From Taudactylus pleione (Eukaryota > Chordata > Amphibia > Anura > Myobatrachidae): a stretch of DNA of 64,000 bases. Below the pieces are notes generated by a model. The model made no database searches. It saw nothing but the letters and a program-made list of their open reading frames with translations, and was not told where the DNA came from. The stretch spans positions 248,001 to 312,000 of the forward strand of contig JAUIMM010001993.1 of NCBI GenBank assembly GCA_031769625.1, given 5' to 3'. Position 1 is the stretch's first letter. Each line of letters opens with the position of its first letter. Positions 22,646 to 36,200 of this stretch are shown one piece after another. The translations under genes and the position numbers were made by a program.

Positions 22646-24192
22646 TTTTGAGCTGTCTGTGTTTGCTACAAGAGGAGATAACACAAAGTATGTGCTTTTG
22701 TTGTTTCCATTGCTTTCAATGCATTTTGGCCTAAAACGTGCATTTGCTGTTTTCTCTTAAACGCAACATGGGAGAAAAACCATTTCACATCACATTTGTG
22801 GGTCTTGGTCTTCAACACATCCAGTGAAATTTTGAGCTGTCTGTGTTTGCTACAAGAGGAGATATCACAAAGTATGCGCTTTTGTTGTTTCCATTGCTTT
22901 CAATGCATTTTGGCATAAAACGAGCATTTGCTATTTTCTCTTAAACGCAACATGGGAGAAAAACCATTTCACATCACATTTGTGGGTCTTGGTCTTCAAC
23001 ACATCCAGTGAAATTTTGAGCTGTCTGTGTTTGCTACAAGAGGAGATATCACAAAGTATGCGCTTTTGTTGTTTCCATTGCTTTCAATGCATTTTGGCCT
23101 AAAACGTGCATTTGCTGTTTTCTCTTAAACGCAACATGGGAGAAAAACCATTTCACATCACATTTGTGGGTTTTGGTCTTCAACACATCCAGTGAAATTT
23201 TGAGCTGTCTGTGTTTGCCTCAAGAGGAGATAACACAAAGTATGCGCTTTTGTTGTTTCCATTGCTTTCAAAGCATTTTGGCCTAAAACGTGCATTTGCT
23301 GTTTTCTCTTAAACGTAACATGGGAGAAAAACCATTTCACATCACATTTGTGGGTCTTGGTCTTCAACACATCCAGTGAAATTTTGAGCTGTCTGTGTTT
23401 GCTACAAGAGGAGATATCACAAAGTATGCGCTTTTGTTGTTTTCATTGCTTTCAATGCATTTTGGCCTAAAACGTGCATTTGCTGTTTTCTCTTAAACGC
23501 AACATGGGAGAAAAACCATTTCACATCACATTTGTGGGTCTTGGTCTTCAACACATCCAGTGCAATTTTGAGCTGTCTGTGTTTGCTACAAGAGGAGATA
23601 TCACAAAGTATGGACTTTTGTTATTTCCATTGCTTTCAATGCATTTTGGCCTAAAACTTGCATTTGCTGTATTCTCTTAAAAGCAACATGGGAGAAAAAC
23701 CATTTCACATCACATTTGTGGGTCTTGGTCTTCAACACATCCAGTGAAATTTTGAGCTGTCTGTGTTTGCTACAAGAGGAGATATCACAAAGTATGCGCT
23801 TTTGTTGTTTCCATTGCTTTCAATGCATTTTGGCCTAAAACGTGCATTTGCTGTTTTCTCTTAAACGCAACATGGGAGAAAAACCTTTTCACATCATATT
23901 TGTGGGTCTTGGTCTTCAACACATCCAGTGAAATTTTGAGCTGTCTGTGTTTGCTACAAGAGGAGATATCACAAAGTATGTGCTTTTGTTGTTTCCATTG
24001 CTTTCAAAGCATTTTGGCCTAAAACGTGCAGTTGCTGTTTTCTCTTAAACGCAACATGGGAGAAAAACCATTTCACATCACATTTGTGGGTCTTGGTCTT
24101 CAACACATCCAGTGAAATTTTGAGCTGTCTGTGTTTGCCTCAAGAGGAGATAACACAAAGTATGCGCTTTTGTTGTTTCCATTGCTTTCAAA

Positions 24193-26937
24193 GCATTTTG
24201 GCCTAAAACGTGCATTTGCTGTTTTCTCTTAAACGCAACATGGGAGAAAAACCATTTCACATCACATTTGTGGGTCTTGGTCTTCAACACATCCAGTGAA
24301 ATTTTGAGCTGTCTGTGTTTGCTACAAGAGGAGATATCACAAAGTATGCGCTTTTGTTGTTTTCATTGCTTTCAATGCATTTTGGCCTAAAACGTGCATT
24401 TGCTGTTTTCTCTTAAACGCAACATGGGAGAAAAACCATTTCACATCACATTTGTGGGTCTTGGTCTTCAACACATCCAGTGCAATTTTGAGCTGTCTGT
24501 GTTTGCTACAAGAGGAGATATCACAAAGTATGGACTTTTGTTATTTCCATTGCTTTCAATGCATTTTGGCCTAAAACTTGCATTTGCTGTTTTCTCTTAA
24601 AAGCAACATGGGAGAAAAACCATTTCACATCACATTTGTGGGTCTTGGTCTTCAACACATCCAGTGAAATTTTGAGCTGTCTGTGTTTGCTACAAGAGGA
24701 GATATCACAAAGTATGCGCTTTTGTTGTTTCCATTGCTTTCAATGCATTTTGGCCTAAAACGTGCATTTGCTGTTTTCTCTTAAACGCAACATGGGAGAA
24801 AAACATTTTCACATCATATTTGTGGGTCTTGGTCTCCAACACATCCAGTGAAATTTTGAGCTGTCTGTGTTTGCTACAAGAGGAGATATCACAAAGTATG
24901 GACTTTTGTTATTTCCATTGCTTTCAATGCATTTTGGCCTAAAACGTGCATTTGCTGTTTTCTCTTAAAAGCAACATGGGAGAAAAACCATTTCACATCA
25001 CATTTGTGGGTCTTGGTCTTCAACACATCCAGTGAAATTTTGAGCTGTCTGTGTTTGCTACAAGAGGAGATATCACAAAGTATGCACTTTTGTTGTTTCC
25101 ATTGCTTTCAAAGCATTTTGGCCTAAAACGTGCATTTGCTGTTTTCTCTTAAACGCAACATAGGAGAAAAACCATTTCACATCACATTTGTGGGTCTTGG
25201 TCTTCAACACATCCAGTGAAATTTTGCGCTGTATGTGTTTGCTTCAAGAGGAGATATCACAAAGTATGCGCTTTGTTATTTCCATTGCTTTCAATGCATT
25301 TTGGCCTAAAACTTGCATTTGCTGTTTTCTCTTAAATGCAACATGGGAGAAAAACCATTTCACATCACATTTGTGGGTTTTGGTCTTCAACACATCCAGT
25401 GAAATTTTGAGCTGTCTGTGTTTGCTACAAGAGGAGATAACACAAAGTATGCTCTTTTGTTGTTTCCATTGCTTTCAATGCATTTTGGCCTAAAACGTGC
25501 ATTTGCTGTTTTCTCTTAAACGCAACATGGGAGAAAAACCATTTCACATCACATTTGTGGGTCTTGGTCTTCAACACATCCAGTGAAATTTTGAGCTGTC
25601 TGTGTTTGCTACAAGAGGAGATATCACAAAGTATGCGCTTTTGTTGTTTTCATTGCTTTCAATGCATTTTGGCCTAAAACGTGCATTTGCTGTTTTCTCT
25701 TAAACGCAACATGGGAGAAAAACCATTTCACATCACATTTGTGGGTCTTGGTCTTCAACACATCCAGTGCAATTTTGAGCTGTCTGTGTTTGCTACAAGA
25801 GGAGATATCACAAAGTATGGACTTTTGTTATTTCCATTGCTTTCAATGCATTTTGGCCTAAAACTTGCATTTGCTGTTTTCTCTTAAAAGCAACATGGGA
25901 GAAAAACCATTTCACATCACATTTGTGGGTCTTGGTCTTCAACACATCCAGTGAAATTTTGAGCTGTCTGTGTTTGCTACAAGAGGAGATATCACAAAGT
26001 ATGCGCTTTTGTTGTTTCCATTGCTTTCAATGCATTTTGGCCTAAAACGTGCATTTGCTGTTTTCTCTTAAACGCAACATGGGAGAAAAACATTTTCACA
26101 TCATATTTGTGGGTCTTGGTCTCCAACACATCCAGTGAAATTTTGAGCTGTCTGTGTTTGCTACAAGAGGAGATATCACAAAGTATGGACTTTTGTTATT
26201 TCCATTGCTTTCAATGCATTTTGGCCTAAAACGTGCATTTGCTGTTTTCTCTTAAAAGCAACATGGGAGAAAAACCATTTCACATCACATTTGTGGGTCT
26301 TGGTCTTCAACACATCCAGTGAAATTTTGAGCTGTCTGTGTTTGCTACAAGAGGAGATATCACAAAGTATGCACTTTTGTTGTTTCCATTGCTTTCAAAG
26401 CATTTTGGCCTAAAACGTGCATTTGCTGTTTTCTCTTAAACGCAACATAGGAGAAAAACCATTTCACATCACATTTGTGGGTCTTGGTCTTCAACACATC
26501 CAGTGAAATTTTGCGCTGTATGTGTTTGCTTCAAGAGGAGATATCACAAAGTATGCGCTTTGTTATTTCCATTGCTTTCAATGCATTTTGGCCTAAAACT
26601 TGCATTTGCTGTTTTCTCTTAAATGCAACATGGGAGAAAAACCATTTCACATCACATTTGTGGGTTTTGGTCTTCAACACATCCAGTGAAATTTTGAGCT
26701 GTCTGTGTTTGCTACAAGAGGAGATAACACAAAGTATGCTCTTTTGTTGTTTCCATTGCTTTCAATGCATTTTGGCCTAAAACGTGCATTTGCTGTTTTC
26801 TCTTAAACGCAACATGGGAGAAAAACCATTTCACATCACATTTGTGGGTCTTGGTCTTCAACACATCCAGTGAAATTTTGAGCTGTCTGTGTTTGCTACA
26901 AGAGGAGATATCACAAAGTATGCGCTTTTGTTGTTTC
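24193..26937 (+). repeat. Seven-monomer (1287-bp) tandem duplication, 2.1 copies
   Basis: About 24193-25650 matches 25480-26937 at an offset of 1287 bp (seven monomers minus one). Both rounds share AAACATTTTCAC followed by GGTCTCCAAC (near 24802-24838 and 26089-26125), TATGCACTTTTG, CGCAACATAGG, TTTTGCGCTGTATG and GCGCTTTGTT. The 20-22 kb relative has AAACC, GGTCTTCAAC and TTTTGAGCTGTATG instead. These extra shared changes arose before this duplication, which is therefore the more recent event. Confidence 0.88.
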
Positions 26938-27795
26938 CATTGCTTTCAAAGCATTTTGGCCTAAAACGTGCATTTGCTGTTTTCTCTTAAACGCAACATG
27001 GGAGAAAAACCATTTCACATCACATTTGTGGGTCTTGGTCTTCAACACATCCAGTGAAATTTTGAGCTGTCTGTGTTTGCTACAAGAGGAGATATCACAA
27101 AGTATGAGCTTTTGTTGTTTTCATTGCTTTCAATGCATTTTGGCCTAAAACTTGCATTTGCTGTTTTCTCTTAAACGCAACATGGGAGAAAAACCATTTC
27201 ACATCATATTTGTGGGTCTTGGTCTTCAACACATCCAGTGCAATTTTGAGCTGTCTGTGTTTGCTACAAGAGGAGATATCACAAAGTATGGACTTTTGTT
27301 ATTTCCATTGCTTTCAATGCATTTTGGCCTAAAACTTGCATTTGCTGTTTTCTCTTAAAAGCAACATGGGAGAAAAACCATTTCACATCAAATTTGTGGG
27401 TCTTGGTCTTCAACACATCCAGTGAAATTTTGAGCAGTCTGTGTTTGCTACAAGAGGAGATATCACAAAGTATGCGCTTTTGTTGTTTCCATTGCTTTCA
27501 ATGCATTTTGGCCTAAAACGTGCATTTGCTGTTTTCTCTTAAACGCAACATGGGAGAAAAACCATTTCACATCACACTTGTGGGTCTTGGTCTTCAACAC
27601 ATCCAGTGAAATTTTGAGCTGTCTGTGTTTGCTACAAGAGGAGATATCACAAAGTATGCGCTTTTGTTATTTCCATTGCTTTCAATGCATTTTGGCCTAA
27701 AACTTGCATTTGCTGTTTTCTCTTAAACGCAACATGGGAGAAAAACCATTTCACATCACATTTTTGGGTTTTGGTCTTCAACACATCCAGTGAAA
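25485..27795 (+). repeat. Partner copy of the 20335-22645 segment
   Basis: See the entry at 20335 for the shared markers. This copy overlaps the second round of the seven-monomer tandem. It carries private changes near 27391 (CATCAAATTTG) and 27435 (GAGCAGTCTG). It runs into the 183-bp anchor at 27762, whose TTTTTGGG start and GTGTTTCC deletion suggest a recombinant of two monomer types. Confidence 0.8.
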
Positions 27796-30385
27796 TTTTG
27801 AGCTGTCTGTGTTTGCTACAAGAGGAGATAACACAAAGTATGCGCTTTTGTGTTTCCATTGCTTTCAATGCATTTTGGCCTCAAACGTGCATTTGCTGTT
27901 TTCTCTTAAACGCAACATGGGAGAAAAACCATTTCACATCACATTTGTGGGTCTTGGTCTTCAACACATCCAGTGAAATTTTGAGCTGTCTGTGTTTGCT
28001 ACAAGAGGAGATATCACAAAGTATGCGCTTTTGTTATTTCCATTGCTTTCAATGCATTTTGGCCTAAAACTTGCATTTGCTGTTTTCTCTTAAATGCAAC
28101 ATGGGAGAAAAACCATTTCACATCACATTTGTGGGTTTTGGTCTTCAACACATCCAGTGAAATTTTGAGCTGTCTGTGTTTGCTACAAGAGGAGATAACA
28201 CAAAGTATGCGCTTTTGTTGTTTCCATTGCTTTCAATGCATTTTGGCCTAAAACGTGCATTTGCTGTTTTCTTTTAAACGCAACATGGGAGAAAAACCAT
28301 TTCACATCACATTTGTGGGTCTTGGTCTTCAACACATCCAGTGAAATTTTGAGCTGTCTGTGTTTGCTACAAGAGGAGATATCACAAAGTATGCGCTTTT
28401 GTTGTTTCCATTGCTTTCAAAGCATTTTGGCCTAAAACGTGCAGTTGCTGTTTTCTCTTAAACGCAACATGGGAGAAAAACCATTTCACATCACATTTGT
28501 GGGTCTTGGTCTTCAACACATCCAGTGAAATTTTGAGCTGTCTGTGTTTGCTACAAGAGGAGATATCACAAAGTATGCGCTTTTGTTATTTCCATTGCTT
28601 TCAATGCATTTTGGCCTAAAACTTGCATTTGCTGTTTTCTCTTAAATGCAACATGGGAGAAAAACCATTTCACATCACATTTGTGGGTTTTGGTCTTCAA
28701 CACATCCAGTGAAATTTTGAGCTGTCTGTGTTAGCCTCAAGAGGAGATAACACAAAGTATGCGCTTTTGTTGTTTCCATTGCTTTCAAAGCATTTTGGCC
28801 TAAAACGTGCATTTGCTGTTTTCTCTTAAACGCAACATGGGAGAAAAACCATTTCACATCACATTTGTGGGTCTTGGTCTTCAACACATCCAGTGAAATT
28901 TTGAGCTGTCTGTGTTTGCTACAAGAGGAGATATCACAAAGTATGTGCTTTTGTTGTTTTCATTGCTTTCAATGCATTTTGGCCTAAAACGTGCATTTGC
29001 TGTTTTCTCTTAAACGCAACATGGGAGAAAAACCATTTCACATCACATTTGTGGGTCTTGGTCTTCAACACATCCAGTGCAATTTTGAGCTGTCTGTGTT
29101 TGCTACAAGAGGAGATATCACAAAGTATGGACTTTTGTTATTTCCATTGCTTTCAATGCATTTTGGCCTAAAACTTGCATTTGCTGTTTTCTCTTAAAAG
29201 CAACATGGGAGAAAAACCATTTCACATCACATTTGTGGGTCTTGGTCTTCAACACATCCAGTGAAATTTTGAGCTGTCTGTGTTTGCTACAAGAGGAGAT
29301 ATCACAAAGTATGCGCTTTTGTTGTTTCCATTGCTTTCAAAGCATTTTGGCCTAAAACGTGCAGTTGCTGTTTTCTCTTAAACGCAACATGGGAGAAAAA
29401 CCATTTCACATCATATTTGTGGGTCTTGGTCTTCAACACATCCAGTGAAATTTTGAGCTGTCTGTGTTTGCTACAAGAGGAGATATCACAAAGTATGCGC
29501 TTTTGTTATTACCATTGCTTTCAATGCATTTTGGCCTAAAACTTGCATTTGCTGTTTTCTCTTAAATGCAACATGGGAGAAAAACCATTTCACATCACAT
29601 TTGTGGGTTTTGGTCTTCAACACATCCAGTGAAATTTTGAGCTGTCTGTGTTTGCCTCAAGAGGAGATAACACAAAGTATGTGCTTTTGTTGTTTCCATT
29701 GCTTTCAAAGCATTTTGGCCTTAAACGTGCATTTGCTGTTTTCTCTTAAACGCAACATGGGAGAAAAACCATTTCACATCACATTTGTGGGTCTTGGTCT
29801 TCAACACATCCAGTGAAATTTTGAGCTGTCTGTGTTTGCTACAAGAGGAGATATCACAAAGTATGCGCTTTTGTTGTTTTCATTGCTTTCAATGCATTTT
29901 GGCCTAAAACGTGCATTTGCTGTTTTCTCTTAAACGCAACATGAGAGAAAAACCTTTTCACATCATATTTGTGGGTCTTGGTCTTCAACACATCCAGTGC
30001 AATTTTGAGCTGTCTGTGTTTGCTACAAGAGGAGATATCACAAAGTATGGACTTTTGTTATTTCCATTGCTTTCAATGCATTTTGGCCTAAAACTTGCAT
30101 TTGCTGTTTTCTCTTAAAAGCAACATGGGAGAAAAACCATTTCACATCACATTTGTGGGTCTTGGTCTTCAACACATCCAGTGAAATTTTGAGCTGTCTG
30201 TGTTTGCTACAAGAGGAGATATCACAAAGTATGCGCTTTTGTTGTTTCCATTGCTTTCAATGCATTTTGGCATAAAACGAGCATTTGCTGTTTTCTCTTA
30301 AACGCAACATGGGAGAAAAACCATTTCACATCACATTTGTGGGTCTTGGTCTTCAACACATCCAGTGAAATTTTGAGCTGTCTGT
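27762..30385 (+). repeat. 2.6-kb segment shared with 60318-63125, one monomer shorter
   Basis: The anchor at 27762 matches 60318, and the offset stays 32,556 bp to about 29330. From there to 30385 the offset is 32,740 bp, exactly one monomer more. Shared markers include the GTTAGCCTCAAG monomer (near 28732 and 61288), CTTTTAAACG (near 28272 and 60828), the GCAATTTT/GGAC monomer, GTTATTACC and GGCCTTAAACG. Both copies are colinear over 14-15 monomers, which chance arrangement of types does not explain. Confidence 0.85.
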
Positions 30386-30444
30386 GTTAGCCTCAAGAGG
30401 AGATAACACAAAGTATGCGCTTTTGTTGTTTCCATTGCTTTCAA

Positions 30445-32075
30445 AGCATTTTGGCCTAAAACGTGCATTTGCTGTTTTCTCTTAAACGCAACATGGGAGA
30501 AAAACCATTTCACATCACATTTGTGGGTCTTGGTCTTCAACACATCCAGTGAAATTTTGAGCTGTCTGTGTTTGCTACAAGAGGAGATATCACAAAGTAT
30601 GTGCTTTTGTTGTTTTCATTGCTTTCAATGCATTTTGGCCTAAAACGTGCATTTGCTGTTTTCTCTTAAACGCAACATGGGAGAAAAACCATTTCACATC
30701 ACATTTGTGGGTCTTGGTCTTCAACACATCCAGTGCAATTTTGAGCTGTCTGTGTTTGCTACAAGAGGAGATATCACAAAGTATGGACTTTTGTTATTTC
30801 CATTGCTTTCAATGCATTTTGGCCTAAAACTTGCATTTGCTGTTTTCTCTTAAAAGCAACATGGGAGAAAAACCATTTCACATCACATTTGTGGGTCTTG
30901 GTCTTCAACACATCCAGTGAAATTTTGAGCTGTCTGTGTTTGCTACAAGAGGAGATATCACAAAGTATGCGCTTTTGTTGTTTCCATTGCTTTCAATGCA
31001 TTTTGGCATAAAACGAGCATTTGCTGTTTTCTCTTAAATGCAACATGGGAGAAAAACCATTTCACATCACATTTGTGGGTCTTGGTCTTCAACACATCCA
31101 GTGAAATTTTGAGCTGTCTGTGTTTGCTACAAGAGGAGATATCACAAAGTATGCGCTTTTGTTGTTTTCATTGCTTTCAAAGCATTTTGGCCTAAAACGT
31201 GCATTTGCTGTTTTCTCTTAAACGCAACATGGGAGAAAAACCATTTCACATCACATTTGTGGGTCTTGGTCTTCAACACATCCAGTGAAATTTTGAGCTG
31301 TCTGTGTTTGCTACAAGAGGAGATATCACAAAGTATGTGCTTTTGTTGTTTTCATTGCTTTCAATGCATTTTGGCCTAAAACGTGCATTTGCTGTTTTCT
31401 CTTAAACGCAACATGGGAGAAAAACCATTTCACATCACATTTGTGGGTCTTGGTCTTCAACACATCCAGTGCAATTTTGAGCTGTCTGTGTTTGCTACAA
31501 GAGGAGATATCACAAAGTATGGACTTTTGTTATTTCCATTGCTTTCAATGCATTTTGGCCTAAAACTTGCATTTGCTGTTTTCTCTTAAAAGCAACATGG
31601 GAGAAAAACCATTTCACATCACATTTGTGGGTCTTGGTCTTCAACACATCCAGTGAAATTTTGAGCTGTCTGTGTTTGCTACAAGAGGAGATATCACAAA
31701 GTATGCGCTTTTGTTGTTTCCATTGCTTTCAATGCATTTTGGCATAAAACGAGCATTTGCTGTTTTCTCTTAAATGCAACATGGGAGAAAAACCATTTCA
31801 CATCACATTTGTGGGTCTTGGTCTTCAACACATCCAGTGAAATTTTGAGCTACAAAATGTTTGCTACAAGAGGAGATATCACAAAGTATGCGCTTTTGTT
31901 GTTTTCATTGCTTTCAAAGCATTTTGGCCTAAAACGTGCATTTGCTGTTTTCTCTTAAACGCAACATGGGAGAAAAACCATTTCACATCACATTTGTGGG
32001 TCTTGGTCTTCAACACATCCAGTGAAATTTTGAGCTGTCTGTGTTTGCTACAAGAGGAGATATCACAAAGTATGC
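30445..32075 (+). repeat. Four-monomer (736-bp) tandem duplication, 2.2 copies
   Basis: About 30445-31339 matches 31181-32075 at 736 bp (737 after the insertion near 31851). The order is GTGC with GTTGTTTTC; GCAATTTT with GGAC; GGCATAAAACGAGC; then a GTTGTTTTC or GTTGTTTCC monomer with AAAGC. AAATGC follows the GGCAT monomer near 31037 and 31773. This is the shortest duplicated block I found. Confidence 0.8.
31809..31993 (+). repeat. 185-bp monomer with a replaced segment (GAGCTACAAAATG)
   Basis: At about 31850-31859 the monomer reads GAGCTACAAAATGTTTGC where all other copies I read have GAGCTGTCTGTGTTTGC. Seven or eight contiguous bases are exchanged for a slightly longer run, with a net gain of one base. 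The new string GCTACAA also occurs a few bases downstream in the normal monomer (GCTACAAGAGG), so a short template switch is a plausible cause. The equivalent monomer near 33466 is normal, so the change followed the nine-monomer duplication. Confidence 0.9.
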
Positions 32076-32544
32076 GCTTTTGTTATTTCCATTACTTTCA
32101 ATGCATTTTGGCCTAAAACTTGCATTTGCTGTTTTCTCTTAAACGCAACATGGGAGAAAAACCATTTCACATCATATTTGTGGGTCTTGGTCTTCAACAC
32201 ATCCAGTGAAATTTTGAGCTGTCTGTGTTTGCTACAAGAGGAGATAACACAAAGTATGCGCTTTTGTGTTTTCATTGCTTTCAATGCATTTTGGCCTAAA
32301 ACGTGCATTTGCTGTTTTCTCTTAAACGCAACATGGGAGAAAAACCATTTCACATCACATTTGTGGGTTTTGGTCTTCAACACATCCAGTGCAATTTTGA
32401 GCTGTCTGTGTTTGCTACAAGAGGAGATATCACAAAGTATGGACTTTTGTTATTTCCATTGCTTTCAATGCATTTTGGCCTAAAACTTGCATTTGCTGTT
32501 TTCTCTTAAAAGCAACATGGGAGAAAAACCATTTCACATCACAT

Positions 32545-32729
32545 TTGTGGGTCTTGGTCTTCAACACATCCAGTGAAATTTTGAGCTGTCTGTGTTTGCT
32601 ACAAGAGGAGATATCACAAAGTATGCGCTTTTGTTGTTTCCATTGCTTTCAATGCATTTTGGAAATAAAACGAGCATTTGCTGTTTTCTCTTAAACGCAA
32701 CATGGGAGAAAAACCATTTCACATCACAT
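32545..32729 (+). repeat. 185-bp monomer with GGAAATAAAA in place of GGCATAAAA
   Basis: The stretch at 32661-32670 reads GGAAATAAAA where sister monomers (near 31006, 31742 and 33398) read GGCATAAAA, a net gain of one base. It creates AATAAA at 32664-32669, the only such hexamer I noticed on the + strand. With no gene around, it is probably without function. Confidence 0.88.
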
Positions 32730-33249
32730 TTGTGGGTCTTGGTCTTCAACACATCCAGTGAAATTTTGAGCTGTCCGTGTTAGCCTCAAGAGGAGATAAC
32801 ACAAAGTATGCGCTTTTGTTGTTTCCATTGCTTTCAAAGCATTTTGGCCTAAAACGTGCATTTGCTGTTTTCTCTTAAACGCAACATGGGAGAAAAACCA
32901 TTTCACATCACATTTGTGGGTCTTGGTCTTCAACACATCCAGTGAAATTTTGAGCTGTCTGTGTTTGCTACAAGAGGAGATATCACAAAGTATGTGCTTT
33001 TGTTGTTTTCATTGCTTTCAATGCATTTTGGCCTAAAACGTGCATTTGCTGTTTTCTCTTAAACGCAACATGGGAGAAAAACCATTTCACATCACATTTG
33101 TGGGTCTTGGTCTTCAACACATCCAGTGCAATTTTGAGCTGTCTGTGTTTGCTACAAGAGGAGATATCACAAAGTATGGACTTTTGTTATTTCCATTGCT
33201 TTCAATGCATTTTGGCCTAAAACTTGCATTTGCTGTTTTCTCTTAAAAG

Positions 33250-36200
33250 CAACATGGGAGAAAAACCATTTCACATCACATTTGTGGGTCTTGGTCTTCA
33301 ACACATCCAGTGAAATTTTGAGCTGTCTGTGTTTGCTACAAGAGGAGATATCACAAAGTATGCGCTTTTGTTGTTTCCATTGCTTTCAATGCATTTTGGC
33401 ATAAAACGAGCATTTGCTGTTTTCTCTTAAATGCAACATGGGAGAAAAACCATTTCACATCACATTTGTGGGTCTTGGTCTTCAACACATCCAGTGAAAT
33501 TTTGAGCTGTCTGTGTTTGCTACAAGAGGAGATATCACAAAGTATGCGCTTTTGTTGTTTTCATTGCTTTCAAAGCATTTTGGCCTAAAACGTGCATTTG
33601 CTGTTTTCTCTTAAACGCAACATGGGAGAAAAACCATTTCACATCACATTTGTGGGTCTTGGTCTTCAACACATCCAGTGAAATTTTGAGCTGTCTGTGT
33701 TTGCTACAAGAGGAGATATCACAAAGTATGCGCTTTTGTTATTTCCATTACTTTCAATGCATTTTGGCCTAAAACTTGCATTTGCTGTTTTCTCTTAAAC
33801 GCAACATGGGAGAAAAACCATTTCACATCATATTTGTGGGTCTTGGTCTTCAACACATCCAGTGAAATTTTGAGCTGTCTGTGTTTGCTACAAGAGGAGA
33901 TAACACAAAGTATGCGCTTTTGTGTTTTCATTGCTTTCAATGCATTTTGGCCTAAAACGTGCATTTGCTGTTTTCTCTTAAACGCAACATGGGAGAAAAA
34001 CCATTTCACATCACATTTGTGGGTTTTGGTCTTCAACACATCCAGTGAAATTTTGAGCTGTCTGTGTTTGCTACAAGAGGAGATATCACAAAGTATGCGC
34101 TTTTGTTATTTCCATTGCTTTCAATGCATTTTGGCCTAAAACTTGCATTTGCTGTTTTCTCTTAAACGCAACAAGGGAGAAAAACCATTTCACATCATAT
34201 TTGTGGGTCTTGGTCTTCAACACATCCAGTGAAATTTTGAGCTGTCTGTGTTTGCTACAAGAGGAGATAACACAAAGTATGTGCTTTTGTTGTTTCCATT
34301 GCTTTCAAAGCATTTTGGCCTAAAACGTGCATTTGCTGTTTTCTCTTAAACGCAACATGGGAGAAAAACCATTTCACATCACATTTGTGGGTCTTGGTCT
34401 TCAACACATCCAGTGAAATTTTGAGCTGTCTGTGTGTGCTACAAGAGGCGATATCACAAAGTATGCGCTTTTGTTGTTTCCATTGCTTTCAATGCATTTT
34501 GGCATAAAACGAGCATTTGCTATTTTCTCTTAAACGCAACATGGGAGAAAAACCATTTCACATCACATTTGTGGGTCTTGGTCTTCAACACATCCAGTGA
34601 AATTTTGAGCTGTCTGTGTTTGCTACAAGAGGAGATATCACAAAGTATGCGCTTTTGTTGTTTCCATTGCTTTCAATGCATTTTGGCCTAAAACGTGCAT
34701 TTGCTGTTTTCTCTTAAACGCAACATGGGAGAAAAACCATTTCACATCACATTTGTGGGTCTTGGTCTTCAACACATCCAGTGAAATTTTGAGCTGTCTG
34801 TGTTTGCTACAAGAGGAGATATCACAAAGTATGCGCTTTTGTTATTTCCATTGCTTTCAATGCATTTTGGCCTAAAACTTGCATTTGCTGTTTTCTCTTA
34901 AACGCAACATGGGAGAAAAACCATTTCACATCACATTTGTGGGTTTTGGTCTTCAACACATCCAGTGAAATTTTGAGCTGTCTGTGTTTGCTACAAGAGG
35001 AGATAACACAAAGTATGCGCTTTTGTTGTTTCCATTGCTTTCAATGCATTTTGGCCTAAAACGTGCATTTGCTGTTTTCTCTTAAACGCAACATGGGAGA
35101 AAAACCATTTCACATCACATTTGTGGGTCTTGGTCTTCAACACATCCAGTGAAATTTTGAGCTGTCTGTGTTTGCTACAAGAGGAGATATCACAAAGTAT
35201 GCGCTTTTGTTATTTCCATTGCTTTCAATGTATTTTGGCCTAAAACTTGCATTTGCTGTTTTCTCTTAAACGCAACATGGGAGAAAAACCATTTCACATC
35301 ACATTTGTGGGTTTTGGTCTTCAACACATCCAGTGAAATTTTGAGCTGTCTGTGTTTGCTACAAGAGGAGATAACACAAAGTATGCGCTTTTGTGTTTCC
35401 ATTGCTTTCAATGCATTTTGGCCTCAAACGTGCATTTGCTGTTTTCTCTTAAACGCAACATGGGAGAAAAACCATTTCACATCACATTTGTGGGTCTTGG
35501 TCTTCAACACATCCAGTGAAATTTTGAGCTGTCTGTGTTTGCTACAAGAGGAGATATCACAAAGTATGCGCTTTTGTTATTTCCATTGCTTTCAATGCAT
35601 TTTGGCCTAAAACTTGCATTTGCTGTTTTCTCTTAAACGCAACATGGGAGAAAAACCATTTCACATCACATTTGTGGGTTTTGGTCTTCAACACATCCAG
35701 TGAAATTTTGAGCTGTCTGTGTTTGCTACAAGAGGAGATAACACAAAGTATGCGCTTTTGTTGTTTCCATTGCTTTCAATGCATTTTGGCCTAAAACGTG
35801 CATTTGCTGTTTTCTCTTAAACGCAACATGGGAGAAAAACCATTTCACATCACATTTGTGGGTCTTGGTCTTCAACACATCCAGTGAAATTTTGAGCTGT
35901 CTGTGTTTGCTACAAGAGGAGATATCACAAAGTATGCGCTTTTGTTATTTCCATTGCTTTCAATGCATTTTGGCCTAAAACTTGCATTTGCTGTTTTCTC
36001 TTAAATGCAACATGGGAGAAAAACCATTTCACATCACATTTGTGGGTTTTGGTCTTCAACACATCCAGTGAAATTTTGAGCTGTCTGTGTTAGCCTCAAG
36101 AGGAGATAACACAAAGTATGCGCTTTTGTTGTTTCCATTGCTTTCAAAGCATTTTGGCCTAAAACGTGCATTTGCTGTTTTCTCTTAAACGCAACATGGG

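Larger units (their letters stand above)
31170..34048 (+). repeat. Nine-monomer (1656-bp) tandem duplication, 1.7 copies
   Basis: About 31170-32392 matches 32827-34048. The offset is 1657 bp before 31850 and 1656 bp after it, because copy 1 alone carries the 1-bp gain near 31851. The deleted anchors at 32178 and 33834 are equivalent. The match ends at 32393, where copy 1 reads GCAATTTT with GGAC while copy 2 reads GAAATTTT. The monomer at 32361 is therefore a hybrid: an m2-type start (GGGTTTTGG) joined to a GGAC-type body. Confidence 0.82.

Noticed and set aside
32664..32669. AATAAA as a polyadenylation signal
   Set aside because: A single occurrence created by a private 1-bp gain in a satellite monomer, with no gene upstream.
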